Origin: Amylostereum areolatum
Lineage: Eukaryota > Basidiomycota > Agaricomycetes > Russulales > Stereaceae
Length of the DNA: 64,000 bases
Assembly (NCBI GenBank): GCA_012932865.1
Contig: SAXG01000017.1
Span: forward strand, 1 to 64,000
Direction: 5' to 3'
The first letter of the stretch is position 1. The number at the start of each line of letters is the position of its first letter. This document shows positions 37,311 to 49,517 of this stretch, one piece after another. Position numbers and translations under genes: made by a program. The notes below the pieces were generated by a model. It ran no database searches and was not told the DNA's origin. It worked only from the letters and a program-made list of their open reading frames with translations.

Positions 37311-40300
37311 TCAGGACGTGCTCGCGGGTTGCTCATCCGGCCTTCTCGGCCGTCTCCTTCGTCGTCTGCCGCAGAGAAAAAAAAAAGAACCCGACGCAAA
37401 TCAGCACCGCGCCAGAACTCGCGCACACCGGACACGAGATGAAAAAAACAAAAAGCAAACGCACCGGGGGAACAACGGCCCTCGCGGCATCGGCCGCTCG
37501 TCCAGGTCGAGCGCGATGTTCGCCGCCGCCTGGAAGCCCTCGATCCACTCCACCACCGCCGCCACGTCCGGCGCCTGCAGCAAAAACTGCTCCCCCTCCA
37601 TCCGCAGCCGAATCACGTTCCGCCGCTTCACGTAGTCGCTCCCGAGCCCGCTCTCCGCGTTCTGCAGCGTGTACGTCCTCAGCAAGTTGCGCGGATCGGG
37701 CTTCAGCTCGTCCTCTTCTTTCTTCTTTGCGGCGGCGGCGGTACCGGCGCCGACGAGCGACGCGCGCCGCGACGAGGAGTGCCGCGAGGACGCGCTCGAG
37801 GGCGACGTCGCCATTGTGGTCATCGACGACGACCCCATCGAGGAGGAGGAGGCGACGGCGTGCGCGTCCGAGCCCGAGGAGCCCGCGCCCGGACGCAAGC
37901 TGGAGAACGACCGTCGACCGCCGCCCTCGCTCGCGCGCGAGGACGGGTCGGGCGCGAGGAAGCTCGAGCGCGTCGGCGACGACATCTGGCGCGGCATCTG
38001 GCAGCTCTGGCTGTCGCCCTTCCGGCGGAACAACCGCGAGCGCGAGGGCGGACACGGTGCGGGCGCGGTGGTGGGGTCCGACGCCGCCGAAGGGGTAGGC
38101 GGCCTCCCGTTCGCGAAGGACGGGCCCGAGGCGTCCACGGGCGAGGCCGCGTCGGCCTTGTTCAGCGCGGCCTCCCGTTGCGCCTCCCGTTCGCGCTCCT
38201 GCCCCTCCCTCCTCGCGCGCGCCTGTGCGGCGGTCGCGGCGGACGACGCGGGGGTCTCCGCGATGTCGCCTACGCCGACGGCCTTTTCCCACAGGTTGCC
38301 GATCACGCTCACGCCCGCGGTGCCGGGCGGACAGTGGTAGACGTGGAAGGCGGTGCCCTCGAGCACGCAGAGCACCCGCCGCCACTTGCGGTCGCGCGCC
38401 TGCATCCCCGGGGCCTGGAACTCCATCTTGCGGAGCATCACCGCGCGCAGGTGGATGTCGTTCGTGTACGACGGCAGCGGCTCGCGGCCTTCCTCGTCGC
38501 GTGGCAGGATCAGCGCGTTGCCGAAGTGGAAGAGCGGGTAGGGGGGCGGCGGCGCGTTCTTTTGGGTGAAGGTGGGCAGGGAGTGTTGACGGCGGAGGGA
38601 GGGGCCCAGGACAGAGTCCATGGGTGTGGACGAGCCCACGGCCGCGGTAGTGGCGGTGGCAGCGACGGCGGGGCTGGTGGGGGACACTGGGGACAAAACG
38701 GGCGTTCTGCCGAGAAGGTCGGTGGAGCGCTGTTGCTCTTTGAGCATCTCGGTCATATCCACCATGGATCGCGAGGCCTGGTGGTACATCGAAGGCCGAC
38801 GTATGGACTGCGGGGAGGACGGACCGGGAGACGAGGGCATGGGCACGATGCGCGGTTGGAGCCACGATCCGGAGAGGGTGGGTGGAGGCGTCAACGGGAC
38901 TTGAGCAGCGTTGGGGTTTTGGGGGCTCGTCGGGCTCGTGGTGGAGATCATGGGCAGCCATGTCGAGGGCAAGCCAGAGGGCGTCGCCACTGGAGTCTTG
39001 GAATTGCCGCCTTCGGGGACTTTGGACGAAAAGTAGTCGACCGCACGGAACCCTTTCGGGGTCCTGTCCTCCACTCGCGGGGTCTTGTCCGTCAGCTTTG
39101 GCGTTTGGACGAGTGGCGCGTCGCGTGGGACTTCGACGATACCCAAAAACGAAGTGTCGAAGGGGGATACCTCCAGCGGTGGCAGAGGTCTACGTTGTGG
39201 GATCTGGACGCTGACAGAGGGACGGGTGTGGGAATGCTCGTCCGATTCAGCGTCGCTCTGCGCGTCCAAGGACATCCGAATGGGACTATCGTCCTCGTCC
39301 TGGGTATCATCGTCCTCGTCCTCGTCCAGTTCATCGAGCATCGCATTGTCGTGATCGGCCTGATCATCCTCCTCGACATGGTTCATCATCAGAAGCGAGG
39401 GCATGCCGCGAAGGGACCGGGAGCGGCGGCGGGAGAGGGAGTCGGATGGCGTGGGAGAGCTGGCGGGGTTGATGGGAGGAAGAGGCAGTATGGAACGGGC
39501 GGGCGGGCGGGTGATGATGGCGGGCGAAAGACGAGCGGAACCGCTGCTGACAGAAAAGCGGGGAGAGAAAGGAGGGAGGGTGGCCAAGCGAGGGGTAGAC
39601 GCGCTAGGAAGCGGGGAGGTCGCGCTCCCGGCGAGAGATGAGATGGAGGCGCGGTTGCCGGGAACGAGGCTGGAGGGCAGTCCTCTGCGCGTGTCCTTGG
39701 CGGGCCATGTGGGCGTCGGGGCCGAGGGCGATGGGACGACGACGTGGTTGGGAGTGGGCAATGCTCGGATATGGACTGGACTGTCGGATAGGGATTTCGG
39801 GGATCGGCAGGGAAGTCACGGTCGCAAACCTGGGCGGAGGCTCGAGCGGTAGAGGAGGAGGAGTGGCAGAAGTCGAGGCGGTGGACATTGGTGAGGAGGA
39901 TGACGCAGGGCGTGAAAGGGAGTGAGGGGAGGCGGGGACCGACGGAGCGGGAGAACGGGAATGTGCGCTCGGAGGACGGAGCGTGGGTTGATGGGCCAGT
40001 AGCCGGCAGAGGTCGTTCCGTGGCCGAGGGCGGACGTGAGGAAGGGCGGGAGGGATCGGGTGTGGGTGCGGGGGAGAGGGAGTTGGAGTTGGTCTGGGCA
40101 TTCGGGCGAGAGGATGGGGAAGGGGAGAGAGATGGTGACGGGCGGTGATGTTTCGGACTGGGGTGGATGGTGTGACGTTGATGGGGGATGTGTGGGCTGC
40201 GACGCGGGATTGGATGGGATACGACCTTTGCCAGTTCGTGTTCTTGGAAGCGAGGGGTCTATCGGAGACCTCGGGAGATTCGGACGGGACCGAAGGGAGG

Positions 40301-40598
40301 CTCCGGGGGGCGACGGCGGTGCTGCGTCGGGGCCGTGGGAGGGAGACTGAGAGAGAGGGAGGGAGGGAGGGAGGTCGGACTCGGAGTGGGGGAAAGAATA
40401 TGGGAACGCACCTGTCCTGGGAGGCACGTTTGAGAGGAGAAGGCGGTGAGAGTCGAGGCTCATTTTATGCTGAGCGGGGGCGGAGAGGGAGAGGGAAGGT
40501 GTGCGGTCGTCGTCGGTGGGCGTGTTAGGAAGTTGATGGGCGGGGTCGTCGCCGTGGATGGAAACCATGCTTGACATCATGGCGGAGTGGATGTCCAT
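37311..40598 (-). CDS. Large fungal PH-domain protein with split PH domain and low-complexity N-terminus
   Basis: The N-terminal 550 or so residues are Ser/Pro/Thr-rich with acidic patches (DELDEDEDDDTQDEDD). A PH domain then begins at ILPRDEEGREPLPSYTNDIH / MQARDRKWRRVLCVLEGTAFH (about 38340-38510). It is interrupted by an insert of about 150 Ser/Arg/Pro residues and resumes at LLRTYTLQNAESGLGSDYVK and MEGEQFLLQAPDVAAVVEWI, with the conserved terminal Trp-Ile helix (GFQAAANIALDLDERPMPRG). A last intron (about 37361-37466) joins a basic tail: RRRRRRPRRPDEQPASTS, stop at 37311. PH domains bind phosphoinositides or proteins at membranes. The start is uncertain: the coding frame runs upstream of ATG 40598 as NSNLSFFRKLATVRGRIGLR to an acceptor near 40681, so a further 5' exon exists. 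Two frame shifts (about 40050 and 39765) occur in the low-complexity part. Confidence 0.7.
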
Positions 40599-41755
40599 GG
40601 AACGGGTGCGGCGGAGGCGAAGGCCAATGCGACCGCGGACGGTAGCGAGCTTACGGAAGAAAGAGAGGTTGGAGTTGTGCTAAGTGCAAGGGACGGAAAC
40701 GTAAGGCGGAAAGAAGCGATTAGATAGAAAAGCGAGATGGCGCACGGAGTCGGACGTCGATCACGTCCATCGACGACTGAGCGCGTGGTGTCTCCATCTA
40801 TCGCATCAAGTGATGAAAACTGGGAGATGTGGGAGGGAAAAGGGGAGGGGGAGAAGAGGGAAGGCGAGAAAAGGAGGAAGGCAGTGGCTGAGCGGCTTCT
40901 GGCGGGCGTCACGGGATGGCGACAGATCAGAAAGCCTGAAACGGGTGAGGGCCGTGAGGCGTGCTCGAGGAGGTTCAGATCTTGAGGTGGTCGTGAAGGG
41001 GGGAAACGGCTGGGGGAGGAGGGCACGATCGTCTATATCTCCCTCGGTCGTTCGCGCGGGGTGGAGCGGGGCTGACGACTCTGACGACTCCTGACATTCG
41101 GCTGGCTTCGGCATGTTTCGTTTCTCCCTCTCCTCCGAAAATACATAACGCCGTTCAACTCTAACCTCCTCCGTCCTTTTCCGCGAGCACCGCCGCTGGC
41201 ATCTGGACATCAGAGAGGGAACGCGCCAGCCTCGAGGCGCAGAAAAGCACAATAACGTCTGATTGAATTCGGGGTCGGGACTCGGCATTCCACATTCAAC
41301 CCAGCACGCTGGCAGAGCGGTGGCCACCCTTCTTTTCTTCTCCCTTCCCTCCCCTCCAGACGCCTTCACCCCGGTCGGGTCCCGCGCAGGAAGTCCGCAA
41401 GGATAGGCAACGATCACGGTTGAAGACGTTGACGATCTGGAAAGATGATGAACGTGATCGGTCGAAGACACGAATCCGGCCTTTGACGGTCTAACGCCCA
41501 TTGTCCCTCTCGAAGGGTTCGCACACGACCGCGCCTCCGGAACCGCGTCCTCGTCGCGCATATACCTCTATATGTAACCAGAATGGCCAACGTACGATGC
41601 GAACAATGGGCGTTCCTTCCACCACGGCGGAGGCCGTGCCACTCTCCCCGACCCTCCTTTCACGCCTGTCCCTATATATACGCCCGCCTTCCTTTCCTCC
41701 TCCGCCTTCCTCCTCCCTCTGCCCAGCCTCAAAAGCCGACCCCCCGCCCCTGGCA
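40599..41755. other. Upstream region of PH-domain gene and GC-rich spacer
   Basis: The first 80 bases to about 40681 are an exon part of the PH-domain gene. The rest is GC-rich and the supposed 5' exon with the start was not found. Long minus frames (40577-41026, 40806-41561) have no family. Confidence 0.35.
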
Positions 41756-42726
41756 ATGTCCCATCACTCCGCCCCCACCTACCAGACCGTGCGCTATCCG
41801 ACCACGAGCTACTCCCGCCATCGGACCACGAGCACCTACGCCACCACCACCCATCCCCCGCCATCCCACCCCGTCGAGGAAGTCTACCCCGATCCCACCA
41901 TCCCCCACGGCCGCACTCAGCCCACCACAAGAGCATGGGACGTCGGCATCCGCTTCCACAAAGGCGCGCACTGCTGCCTTCAAACCCGCACAAAACAGGA
42001 AATATACGAGTGTCTCCTACACCCGTCCGTCTCTCCTCTCTCCCTCTCCCCCACTGCCTTTTCTCACCCGCCCCTCCATCCGCAGATATCACCTCATCCA
42101 GCATCCCGGTCAGTCCCGCCCGAGCCCCGCCCTTTCCCCTTCCGCTCACCTCCCCCTCCAGCTCTCCAACCCAAACTATTGGCGTCGCGTCTATCCCCCC
42201 CTCACCAGCACCGAACCCGCCCCTCCAGGACGGTCTGAACGACCCGCCCTCCCGCCACCACCATCACGCCCCCCAATTCCTCCCAACCCCATCCCAACCC
42301 TACCCCTACCCCTCCCACTCCCACTCCCAATCCCATTCGTCCCCCCAACCCTATCTCCCCTCCGTCCAGCCCCAGCCCAGCCCCAACCCGCCCCGATCCC
42401 AAGTGCCCGTCGCGCCTCCGCCTCCGCCTCCACCCACTCCCGCCCCGACATGACGTCCGCCTCCCTCTCGATCGACCCTCACCGCGCCCACCGTCCGTCT
42501 TCCATGGTCGCTTATCCTTACGGCACCGACCCCGCCGCCGTGGCCCCGAATGCATACGACTCTAGGGCTGCAGGCGGGACGCGGCCACGGCTACGATCCG
42601 TATGCGGCCCAGTCCGCCCCGTCCGCTCAGGCCTACGGTGCCGCTCCCGGGCATGGCTACGCCCAACCGCACCAGCCGTCGCCGCCTTACAGCGCGCACG
42701 GACGGTCGTCTTACGCCCCGTACTGA
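41756..42726 (+). CDS. Proline-rich low-complexity protein, frame uncertain
   Basis: No family recognised. It starts MSHHSAPTYQTVRYPTTSYS at 41756. An intron of about 80 nt ends near 42085, followed by NITSSSIPVSPARAPPFPLP. A His/Pro/Ser/Gln-rich core follows (SRHHHHAPQFLPTPSQPYPY; HSHSQSHSSPQPYLPSVQP). The end is Tyr/Gln/Ala-rich: GHGYDPYAAQSAPSAQAYG, then HGRSSYAPY-stop at 42724-42726. At least two frame changes are needed: between about 41900 and 41990, and between 42440 and 42590. Composition would fit an intrinsically disordered, possibly RNA- or condensate-associated protein; that is inference. The competing 547-codon frame (41583-43226) runs through the stop and lacks the coherent ends. 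Confidence 0.45.
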
Positions 42727-44333
42727 CGTCCCCCTTCATCCCTTGCGTAGCACGCAGAGTCCCGCAGCCCCCCCTTCCAGTCTCCTCCCTTTTTTTGCTT
42801 TTTTTTTGCGCTTGTCAACGGTTCGATGCGAGCTTGCTTACGGGTGGTGTTACGCTAGCTACGAGTTCCTCAGCCCTCCCCCCACACACACCCCCTCCCT
42901 GTCCAATCGAGTGCGTTGCCTTTTGCCGACTTGCGTGTGTGCGTCAGATTGAGATAGCGAGCCGAGGCCGGAAGGTGTCACCCAGCGGCGGCAAAGCGAT
43001 CGATCGTTGCCCGCACCTCCAAGGTTTGCGAACGGGCGCGTCAGTGCTCTCCGGTGCCTCCCCTATTCAGTTTTCGCGGGCACGGGCGCGCGAACGAACG
43101 CAGGGTTCGTTAATGCGGCGGGACGGCATCCCCCCAACCCAACCCACCCCGCCGGCGCAAACTCCCATCGCGTTCCATCCCGGATCGCGCGTCGCAAGCC
43201 AACTCAACTCAAACCTAACGGACTGAACACGCGCGCACGCATCCACCCATACACACCGATCAACACGCGAACACACCCACCGCGTCCCGTAAGAGGAAAA
43301 GACCGCGTGTCCAGAACGTCGACCCGATCGGGGAATCGCCCGCCCCATCGACGCAACGGTCATGTAATAGTATGTAGGTTTGCTCAGGAGTCATAGTCAT
43401 CGCCAGCCGCAAACGGGTTCAATGCGATCGGCTTCCGACGGACGCCACTGACACCTTGCCTTCAACTAGAAGTGCCAACCCGCGGGAGGCGACCCGTGTC
43501 CTGGGTCTACTTACGCAGGCCACGTCGTGCCGTAAGTACTGGCAAATGCGCTGGACGACGGACCAACCCGTCATCAGGATCCACCAGCACGTCGGGCCGC
43601 GGCGAAGGCAGGCAGGTGCTTTGGATTCTGGACGGAGGCCGCGCGCGTTCGGTGCCGAGATTCACCATCGTGGCATGGGAGGGGGACCCAGGAGGCGAAG
43701 CCGAAGAAGGCGGTCGAGATCAAAGGGGGCTGCAGTACTGAAGGTTCGGGAGCGCACTGCCATGGCAGCGGACGGCGGGCGGGCCATCGTCGCGGGAAGG
43801 GCGATGGGATCGGTGCAAGCAAGTTTGGATGAACCACTCATGTGCATGTGCATGCGTGGCCGTTTGCGAATCGAGGGTTGAGGCGAAGGTGCGCATACTT
43901 ATCGCGAATCACGCGCGACCGGGAAGCTATTCTGGAAAACGGGGGCTCCTGGTCCTTGGAAGGGCGGGTATTGGAGGGAGGGAAGGCGGGCATACTTAGG
44001 GGTGAGAGGATCTTACTATCATGACGCAGCAGCACCGAGAGCTGGTCGACTGACCCTCACTTCAAGCGTAAGTAATAATTGCCGAATGGAGGTGACAAAA
44101 GACGCATCCCCCATTATCAAGAAGAAAAAAACATGAATGTGCATATCCCGTCGAGGCGGACGTTGTATTGACGTACGATTTGGGAAAGGGCGGGCGACGC
44201 GCCGCGGACTAACACAAGTCCACAACCTGAGCAAAAACAAGATCCCGGTCAGGACCCCGATGACCGTCGACGGAGGACAATAGAGCTGCCCACCTTTATG
44301 CGCTTCCTGATAATTCCAAACCCTGTATCCGCG
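42727..44333. other. 1.6 kb GC-rich gap
   Basis: No gene supported. A forward frame (43456-43881) and reverse frames show no recognisable protein. Contains CT/CA-rich tracts (42780-42900, 43230-43290). The right end may be the 3' UTR or a last exon of the glycine-rich gene. Confidence 0.35.
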
Positions 44334-44982
44334 TCACCACCTCCCCCCGCCTCCACCCCCGTTTCCCTTCCTGGCCAAGAGCGCATGAAGCGCATGCGAC
44401 ACTATTCCGCCACCGCCACCGCCACCGCCACCGCCGCCTCCCCCGCCTCCCCCGCCAAAATGTCCCCCACCAGGCGGTCCATGCTGACCCCCGTGATGCC
44501 CTCCCGGACCCGTCATCCCTGGGAACCCGGGACCATGATGTCCTCCTTGCGGACCATGGTGCCCGTGACGACCGCCGCCGCCTCCGAAGCCGCCCTATGC
44601 ACGAACAAACGCGGTGAGCGGACGAGGGCAACAAAACAAACGAGGGAGGAGAGCGCGGAGACGCACCATGTTGAAGCCGGGTCCGGGGGGGTGCCCACCG
44701 TGTCCGGGACCCATAGGCGGCGGCCCTTGGTCGAAGTGTCCTGGACCGGGACCAAACCCGCCGCCAAACCCGCCCCCGCCCCCGTGAGGACGCATGGGTG
44801 GTCCTTGGTCGAACCCGCCCGGAGCGGGGCCAAAGCCTCCCCCGCCGTTAAAGCCTCCCCCGCCGTGGTGAGGAGGCCCCTGCATATGAGCATCGTAAGC
44901 CACCGCTGCACGAAGAACACAAGGACCGAGAGGCAAGACGTACGTTATGGTGATGATGATGGTGCTTTCCAGGTCCGAACAT
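44334..44982 (-). CDS. Glycine/histidine-rich repeat protein
   Basis: ATG 44982, MFGPGKHHHHHHNV: six consecutive His. A second exon holds repeats of the type GGGGFNGGGGFGPAPGGFDQ and GPGPGHFDQGPPPMGPGHGG. The last exon carries GRHGHHGPQGGHHGPGFPGM, a run of about 17 Gly from (GGT/GGC)n codons, then IVSHALHALLARKGNGG. Two introns (about 44596-44665 and 44907-44939). A TATAAAA-like box sits 126 nt upstream at 45108-45114. The stop at 44334 follows a poly-G run; one base change there would continue the frame into DADTGFGIIRKRIK, so the real C-terminus may differ. No signal peptide. Resembles glycine-rich metal-binding or RNA-associated proteins in composition only; function unknown. Confidence 0.6.
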
Positions 44983-45905
44983 GGTCGTTTCGACTGCGCT
45001 GGGGTTCAATGTTTATGCTCGAGGAGAAAAGAGGAAGAGGAAGAGGAAGAGGAAGTGCAGGCGGATTCTGGGAAGATGCTGGCTCGACGGCGCTCAAGCG
45101 CGCTGGGTTTTATACCCGCCAGACAAGGCTGTGACGTCTGCCGCAGGCGTGGAGGAGCGCAGGGGGCTTCATCTGTATAACACGCGGGCGGAACCTGGGG
45201 CGGCGAGTTTTGAGACAGGAGGAAGATATGTTGCGGGGGCGCTGCAAGCGCGGCGGCTGCGAGCCTGCTGCGGGGGCGGGGCGGGGCGAGAGCGAGACAA
45301 GTGCATGTATGCGGCACCAGCTAGTTCCCGACCACAGGAGCGATTCATTTCTAGAAACCCAAGCATCCTGCGGCTGCGAATTCAATGATATTCCAAAGCG
45401 TGAGGTCGGCAAAGATGAGCGGTGCAGGCAGTGGCCGGGGGAGCGTAGAATGGCGGAGGAGGATCCCGAGGGACGAGAGCCGCAGGTGACTCGACGAACG
45501 CGCTGTTTGAGGAGACGAGAACGGGTGCCATCAGGATCGTCGGTGGTGCAAGAGGATGAGAACGAAAGAACTTCAAGCAGCAAGCAACTTCAAGTTCGGG
45601 GTTTGCCGACTGTATAAGCAAGTCACATCCGCTGTAACTGTAAAGGGACACACGGCGAGTATGTAAAATGTGTTTCTCCTGCAGGCCTGAACGAAAGAGA
45701 AGGGGAATGGACCAACCCCCACGGTTATGAGCAACCGAGACACCCTAAAACCCAAAGAAGGTGAGAAACCGAGTTATGTGCAACGAACGTGAGGCAAACG
45801 AGTGTGGTATATATACTGCAGCAAGAAGGGGGAAGGAGAAAAACGCGACCGATGCGCAATCGAGAATGTGACAACGAACTTATAGCATGTTATTGAAAAC
45901 ACGGA
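44983..45905. other. Intergenic region, glycine-rich gene promoter and unassigned sequence
   Basis: Holds the TATA-like site at 45108-45114 and a purine run (AGAGGA)n near 45030-45056. No gene supported in 45120-45905. Confidence 0.4.
45108..45114 (-). promoter_or_regulatory. TATA-like box
   Basis: TATAAAA on the minus strand, 126 nt upstream of the glycine-rich protein's ATG. Assignment from position alone. Confidence 0.4.
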
Positions 45906-47942
45906 TCAGCATATCTTGAATCCGCCGGTCAAGCACATAACCCCTGCCGGGTCGTACTTCTTCTTGATCTGCTTCAGCCTGCCGAGGTTGCTCCCATAAA
46001 TTGCCTCCACCGGCGTGTTCTTGGGCGAGATGTTCGGGTACAACGAGGTCTTCGAGAGGTCCTGGCCGAGCGACTGGGCATACGCACCGAGACGATCTCC
46101 ACCGCTCTGTAGGTTCGCCAGAATCGCGTCGTCGTCGGACTCGTCGAGCCAGAGAGACCATCCGTTGATGGAGGTCTCGAAAGAACGCGACGGGGGCCAT
46201 GCGGAGGAGGATCCGTGGGAAAGGTAGTCCTGGACGTTCTGCCAGATCATGAACATTATCAGCTGGGCCGAGGTATCCTCGACGGCCTGGCCGACAACCT
46301 GTGGCGGGCGACGTCTGCAGTGAGAAGCAGCGTTCAAGAGGGTACACATATATACGTACGACGGTTTCGTTCGCGATGGCGTCCAGAAGGCTTCTGGAGA
46401 GCTGGACAACCTCAGTGTCGTCGAATGTGAACCTGCCCGAGCTTGTGAGCGGTGTTCACATCCACGGCAATGGCGGGACCATACCGAGAGCCCGAGACAG
46501 CCGGGGTGCCCAAGGCCAGGATATCGGTGAAGTTGCGTGTAGCGGGGGTACCTGCCGTATGAACGCGGGTCAGCGTACGATGCTGAAAGAGACACCAAGC
46601 ACTGACCTGACGCGTTGGGAATGGCGAGCATCTTGTCGAAAAGGCCTTTAGGGGGCGTTGGGGCGTTATAAAATAACGTTGTTTCTAGCTGAAGCTGTAT
46701 TTTGGAGAAACCCCATCCCAGGTCGGTGTACGAACAAACAAAAAGGGCTCTCGTGCTTACCGATGAATTGAAATATCTATATTGAACGATAGCGGTCGCC
46801 TTAGGGTCCGTGGAGGTCTCGAAAAAGTCTGCGACGGCAGCGTTGAACTCATCCACCGACTCGCCGGGAACGTCCAGTTCGACGGTCCATATTTGCCCTT
46901 GCGGGAATGTCTTGAACTTGAACTCGGTAACAATACCCTGAAAGCTTTCAAGTCAGGATGCGTAGGGACCGGTCATTCACAGGGTACGCACAAACTGATT
47001 CAAGCCACCCTGAGGTTCGGAGAAATGGATTCGGTCAGGTCAGAGGCACGCGAGCACGAGGATAGGTTACACGCACCCGGAGCGCGAACCACAAATCGTG
47101 ATCGTTCTCCGTCACCTCTTTGACAAGGCCAGTGGGTAAAACAACCGTGAAACCGACGACTGTGTCAAGCGTGAGGCCGACCTCGTTCTGGAGATAATTG
47201 ACGCCTGTATTACAGCATCTGATTCAGCGACTCGCTCAGGGTTGATGGACATACAACGCACCTCCACCCAATGTGAACCCAGCGACTCCAACCCCAGGAG
47301 CGCGTGCACCGGCTACATTGCGACCCAAAGGATTGACGACCGCGTACACTTCATCCCATGTGACACCTGCGCCTACGGTGACGACCTGAGTTTTCGCATC
47401 GTAGGAGATGTTCTTGAAATGAGACATGGCGATTTGGACACCCGTCGTCGACGAGAACCCGACATTGGACGTGTGACCGACGCCCTTAACCTAACGCGAG
47501 CCGTCGCGTTCAACCACCATTTGCCATCGACAGCTTGAATGCGACTCACCGCGAACGGAGTCCTTGCCACGCCGATCACTTCCAACTGGAGAAGCAGAAA
47601 AAATTATGAGAGGCGAACGGCACACAGACACGGTTACGTACAACAGTTGCAACGTCCCGGGTGGATTTGGGTTCGACCGAACACGTCGCATTCTGCGTGC
47701 TCGACGGGAGGAAGTGCTTAATGTCAGCATCGTAGTGCTTCGAGCCTAAGTTTCCGGGTTAGCCTGCGCTCGAAAATACCCTCGTAACAAGGCTCACCTG
47801 GCCAGTAAACTGGTTCAATCGTGCGTCCCAGCACATGGCACACTTGGGATACGGAGAATGATGCGTTGACTTGAATGTCCAAGGCGAATGCAGGAAGGAA
47901 GAACACGACCCAAACTACCCACAGAGACAGCGGGTGTATCAT
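45906..47942 (-). CDS. Secreted FAD-linked oxidase, berberine-bridge (BBE) family, one frame break
   Basis: ATG 47942 gives MIHPLSLWVVWVVFFLPAFA, a signal peptide. The FAD domain has DADIKHFLPSSTQNATC, an oxidase motif VKGVGHTSNVGFSS (usual form GGGH, whose His binds FAD covalently), VTVGAGVTWDEVYAVVNPLG and VAGARAPGVGVAGFTLGGG. Later exons read DHDLWFALRGGLNQFGIVT, then DEFNAAVADFFETSTDPKAT and, at the C-terminus, GSNLGRLKQIKKKYDPAGVM, the BBE domain, ending GGFKIC. At least eight introns. One shift at 46436-46438: an extra G/C in the run separates DVNTAHKLG from RFTFDDTEVVQLS. Family members oxidise alcohols, sugars or alkaloid-like substrates with release of H2O2. The substrate cannot be told. 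Confidence 0.82.
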
Positions 47943-49517
47943 GGCCGACGTAAAGAAGGAGGGAGAGAATGGGGGAGAGAAACAAGAACTGAAACCCTGG
48001 CAATCACGACAAACATGGAGCCTCGAGGGGTACTCCAATATATCTGCGGTAGTTATCTTGATGCAACGACAAATCCGAAGGGCGTCGTAATGAGGGGTAC
48101 TCGATATTGGCCGCCGAGGTGGACCTCATGATGACTATACTTACCGGGAGAGAGCACTCATGCAAGACTTCGGCTGGATGAACGGTTGCAAGCGTTACCA
48201 TACAAGACTAGAACGGATAGTACTGATAGCCACGGCTTGTGCCGACTTGGAGGGACTTTCCAATGTCGGGGGCAACGACTACTTATATGCCTACAAACAG
48301 GTTGATATAGGTAGGCTCGCGAGGTAGGTAGCGACTGGCCGAACACTGGCAGTGAATTTATGGCATGGCAAAGCGTTTTCGAAGAGACATCGACAGGCAA
48401 AGTCAAGGCAAAGTCACGAACTTACCTCGGAGTCGCTGCGGCGGACATCCCCGGCGGCGCGGGCCAGTTAGGTCCGAGTTTGGTGCAGTCTAACCAAAGT
48501 CTAACTGTCTGAGTTGCCCAGACTCTCCCAGACTGCCACGCACAAGTTTCAACAAATTAACAAGTTCGTATGGAGTAATGTACACCTTGTGTACACCGGC
48601 GCATTGCGCTGTCATGCGTACATCCAACGCGGCGATTGACCCAACAACTCTTGGGCATCTTATGGTGGAAGAAGACCCGACGACTGGGAGCCATACCGGA
48701 GCCACTACTAATTTATTCTCACTCATTCACGTCAGTGCTTGTTCATCGAGGTCCCTTTCCTCCACTGCCCTTCCTTTGCCAACCCTCAGCTGGGCCTCCA
48801 GGCTCGCGACACGGCCATTGGTGTATAACGTCCAGCCAGACGCCTACCCATCCAACCATTGTTGATGGGTTGATGGACATCTGACTCGTGGGTTCGCTGG
48901 ACATCCGATCTCACATGCTGCCAGCGTTCGGTTCACATCTCAATATTCTTCGTGATCAACCCCGTGCATATAAGTACTACGGCTTCTTCGCGATAATCAG
49001 TATGTTCTCCTATCATTTCCCCTTTTTCGAACAGATATACTCACACTTTGCCCTGATAGAGTCTGTGGAACCCGGGCGATTGAAGTACCTGTGTTCTGAT
49101 AACTATTAGGGCCGTTAGTAGAGGAATGGAATGTACATGGCTCCAGATACATATCCCCTTCAGCTTCAGGCCTCGCAGTTCGTGCTCCATGGCGGAACAT
49201 GAAGAATATCCGTGAGTATGTCCTTCTGCCAATCCACCTGCATCAGATCATATACTTACGTTATGGGAACCTCTGCTATCAGGGATCAAGTGGTCACACT
49301 GCCAATCTCTGATTCCTGATTTTGGTGCGCCTCAAAGTCGTCGCACGGCTCTCAGGCTCCCCTAGCACCGTGGTTCTCTCCAAAATGTCCATGAGGTCGC
49401 CGGCAGACAGCCTATATAGTGCAAGTGTGCGGATGAGCAACCGAGCTTTTCCACCTTGAGCCGCTACGTCGCCATACCCCGTTTTCACACCTCTTTCTCC
49501 CGGCCACTTTCTCGGAC
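47943..49517. other. 1.6 kb intergenic gap
   Basis: No gene supported. A TATA-like sequence near 48037 lies about 95 nt upstream of the BBE oxidase start. The rest shows short frames on both strands without family resemblance. Confidence 0.35.

Noticed and set aside
37333..38961. 542-codon minus frame
   Set aside because: Out-of-phase shadow of the same PH-domain gene; lacks the PH motifs.
37779..39641. 620-codon forward frame
   Set aside because: It runs opposite to the PH-domain gene through GC-rich DNA; its Arg/Gly/Ala-rich product is a shadow of that gene.
40806..41561. 251-codon minus frame upstream of the PH-domain gene
   Set aside because: Low-complexity Ser/Arg/Pro content without splice links to the PH-domain exon; likely chance in GC-rich DNA.
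41583..43226. 547-codon proline/arginine-rich forward frame
   Set aside because: It passes through a stop of the coherent frame and has neither meaningful start nor end; only its middle part may overlap the true coding frame.
44400..44460. CCACCG-type tandem repeat as a possible microsatellite or CRISPR-like array
   Set aside because: It simply encodes the poly-Gly run of the glycine-rich protein; no spacers.
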